DNA of 64,000 nt. Source: Pedobacter panaciterrae (GTDB taxonomy: Bacteria; Bacteroidota; Bacteroidia; Sphingobacteriales; Sphingobacteriaceae). Below are positions 63,266 to 64,000 of the stretch, piece by piece (the first letter of the stretch is position 1; every line of letters starts with the position of its first letter). Location: positions 62,001-126,000 of the forward strand of contig NZ_LGEL01000010.1 in the NCBI RefSeq assembly GCF_001636695.1, in the 5' to 3' direction. The notes beneath the pieces were generated by a model that saw only the letters and a list, made by a program, of their open reading frames with translations, was not told the DNA's origin and did no database searches. The position numbers and the translations under genes were made by a program.

Positions 63266-64000
63266 TTAAAGCCTTGTGATTAGAATAATTAAAACGGAAA
63301 GTGCAGATCCGATTATTGCAAAAGTTTGGGTTCGTGATGCATTGTTTGCAGCTATACGTGCCTTATTTGGCTCCACGTAAATCACATCGTTCTGTTTCAG
63401 ATAGAAATATGGACTGTTAAATAAATCTGAAGAATTCAGGCTAAATCGGGCAAATTCTTTCTTGCCATTGTTATCACGTATCAGCAATACATTTTCTCTT
63501 TTGCCATAGATCGTAAGATCGCCGGCAAGACCGATCGCATCTAAAATGCTAACCTTTTCATTAGGCAAGGTATAGGCTGCTGGTCTTACCACCTCTCCCA
63601 GTATGGTAATTTTGAAATTTGCAAAGCGAACCTGAACACTGGGGTTGTTGTAAAGTTCGGCAGCCTTTTTTCTGATCAGGTCTCTGGCCTCGAAAGTAGT
63701 GAGGCCGACCAGCTTGATCTTTCCAATAACCGCCAGCTCAATCTCTCCATTCTTATCAACCAGGTAACCGCTAACCTGCTGCTGACCAATTGTGGATGCA
63801 GAACTTGCACCTAAGGCCTGTCCGGTAGTGGTCTGATTAACCACTGAAGAACTCAAAGGATCTATTGTAAAAATAGATACTGCAAGTATGTCGTCCGGCT
63901 GAATTACAGGATCTGTAAATGCGGCCGTTTTTTCCATTGCAGATTTATCTGCCAGGGAAATGTCCTGAAAATAAGGAACAGTCTTGGTACTGACGCAGGA
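63266..64000 (-). CDS. Wza-type polysaccharide export lipoprotein (5' truncated by window edge)
   Basis: The frame stays open past the ATG at 63937 to the window edge. The 21 upstream codons read SCVSTKTVPYFQDISLADKSA, that is, a lipobox Cys followed by the usual start of mature export lipoproteins, so the internal ATG is not the true start. The Poly_export domain has VIQPDDILAVSIFTID, followed by SLBB domains (GYLVDKNGEIELAVIGKIKLVGLTTFEARDLI; KITILGEVVRPAAYTLPNEKVSILDAI). A hydrophobic C-terminal helix (FAIIGSALSVLIILITRL) ends it. It forms the outer-membrane export channel with Wzc. Confidence 0.93.
   Translation of the reverse strand, partial: SCVSTKTVPYFQDISLADKSAMEKTAAFTDPVIQPDDILAVSIFTIDPLSSSVVNQTTTGQALGASSASTIGQQQVSGYLVDKNGEIELAVIGKIKLVGLTTFEARDLIRKKAAELYNNPSVQVRFANFKITILGEVVRPAAYTLPNEKVSILDAIGLAGDLTIYGKRENVLLIRDNNGKKEFARFSLNSSDLFNSPYFYLKQNDVIYVEPNKARIAANNASRTQTFAIIGSALSVLIILITRL

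Overview
The window looks like a chromosomal segment of a Bacteroidota bacterium, most likely a Sphingobacteriaceae member such as Pedobacter or Mucilaginibacter. This rests on gene content (STN-type TonB receptor with a DUF4249 partner, DUF4397 lipoprotein, several LytTR/histidine-kinase pairs, GH92, GH130 and GH78 enzymes, a Wzi-type outer-membrane capsule protein), on a fairly low GC content, on the rarity of Shine-Dalgarno-like sequences, and on promoter-like TAnnTTTG boxes. The genus is an inference. I see no rRNA, tRNA, insertion sequence, prophage or CRISPR array.

Layout. 1-4018: housekeeping genes (tail of an rRNA pseudouridine synthase, rlmN, a ComF-type phosphoribosyltransferase, a beta-helix lipoprotein). 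4060-4260: two tandem copies of a short promoter/terminator unit that look like small RNAs. 4278-11339: a large hybrid sensor kinase behind glyA, then dxs directly followed by a Crp-like regulator carrying an extra AraC-type domain. 11685-22424: nine genes all on the minus strand: TolC, MacA-like adaptor, ABC ATPase, FtsX-type permease, TonB receptor, DUF4249 lipoprotein, histidine kinase, LytTR regulator, DUF4397 lipoprotein. A second kinase/LytTR pair (22599-24390) is divergent from it.

25650-36929: carbohydrate use. Two secreted mannoside-type hydrolases (GH92, GH130) face a compact minus-strand operon of sugar kinase, D-lyxose-type isomerase, Gfo/Idh/MocA oxidoreductase and class I aldolase. 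That operon is divergent from a GntR/UTRA regulator, and a 14-bp perfect palindrome covers the -33 box of its apparent promoter. An orphan PhnD-like binding protein and a GH78 rhamnosidase-like enzyme follow.

36891-64000: surface polysaccharide synthesis. An MBOAT/SGNH acetylation pair is followed by manC, the polyprenyl-phosphate sugar transferase, Wzi, a nucleotidyltransferase, ugd, gmd, a WecG-type transferase and fcl. A long minus-strand operon then runs from a truncated Wza lipoprotein through Wzc, Wzx, a nitroreductase-family protein, two pyruvyltransferases, a Wzy-like polymerase, two glycosyltransferases, a secreted beta-helix protein and an O-acetyltransferase. Together they predict a Wzx/Wzy-type polymer with GDP-fucose, UDP-glucuronate and probably pyruvyl and acetyl substituents.

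Four intergenic sites carry one palindromic repeat family with a 29-nt half-site (about 552, 25408, 39559 and 50039). Its arms extend outward as degenerate tandem copies of a GATGACG-type unit. At 39507-39702 the arms form an inverted repeat of 81 nt each with a single mismatch.
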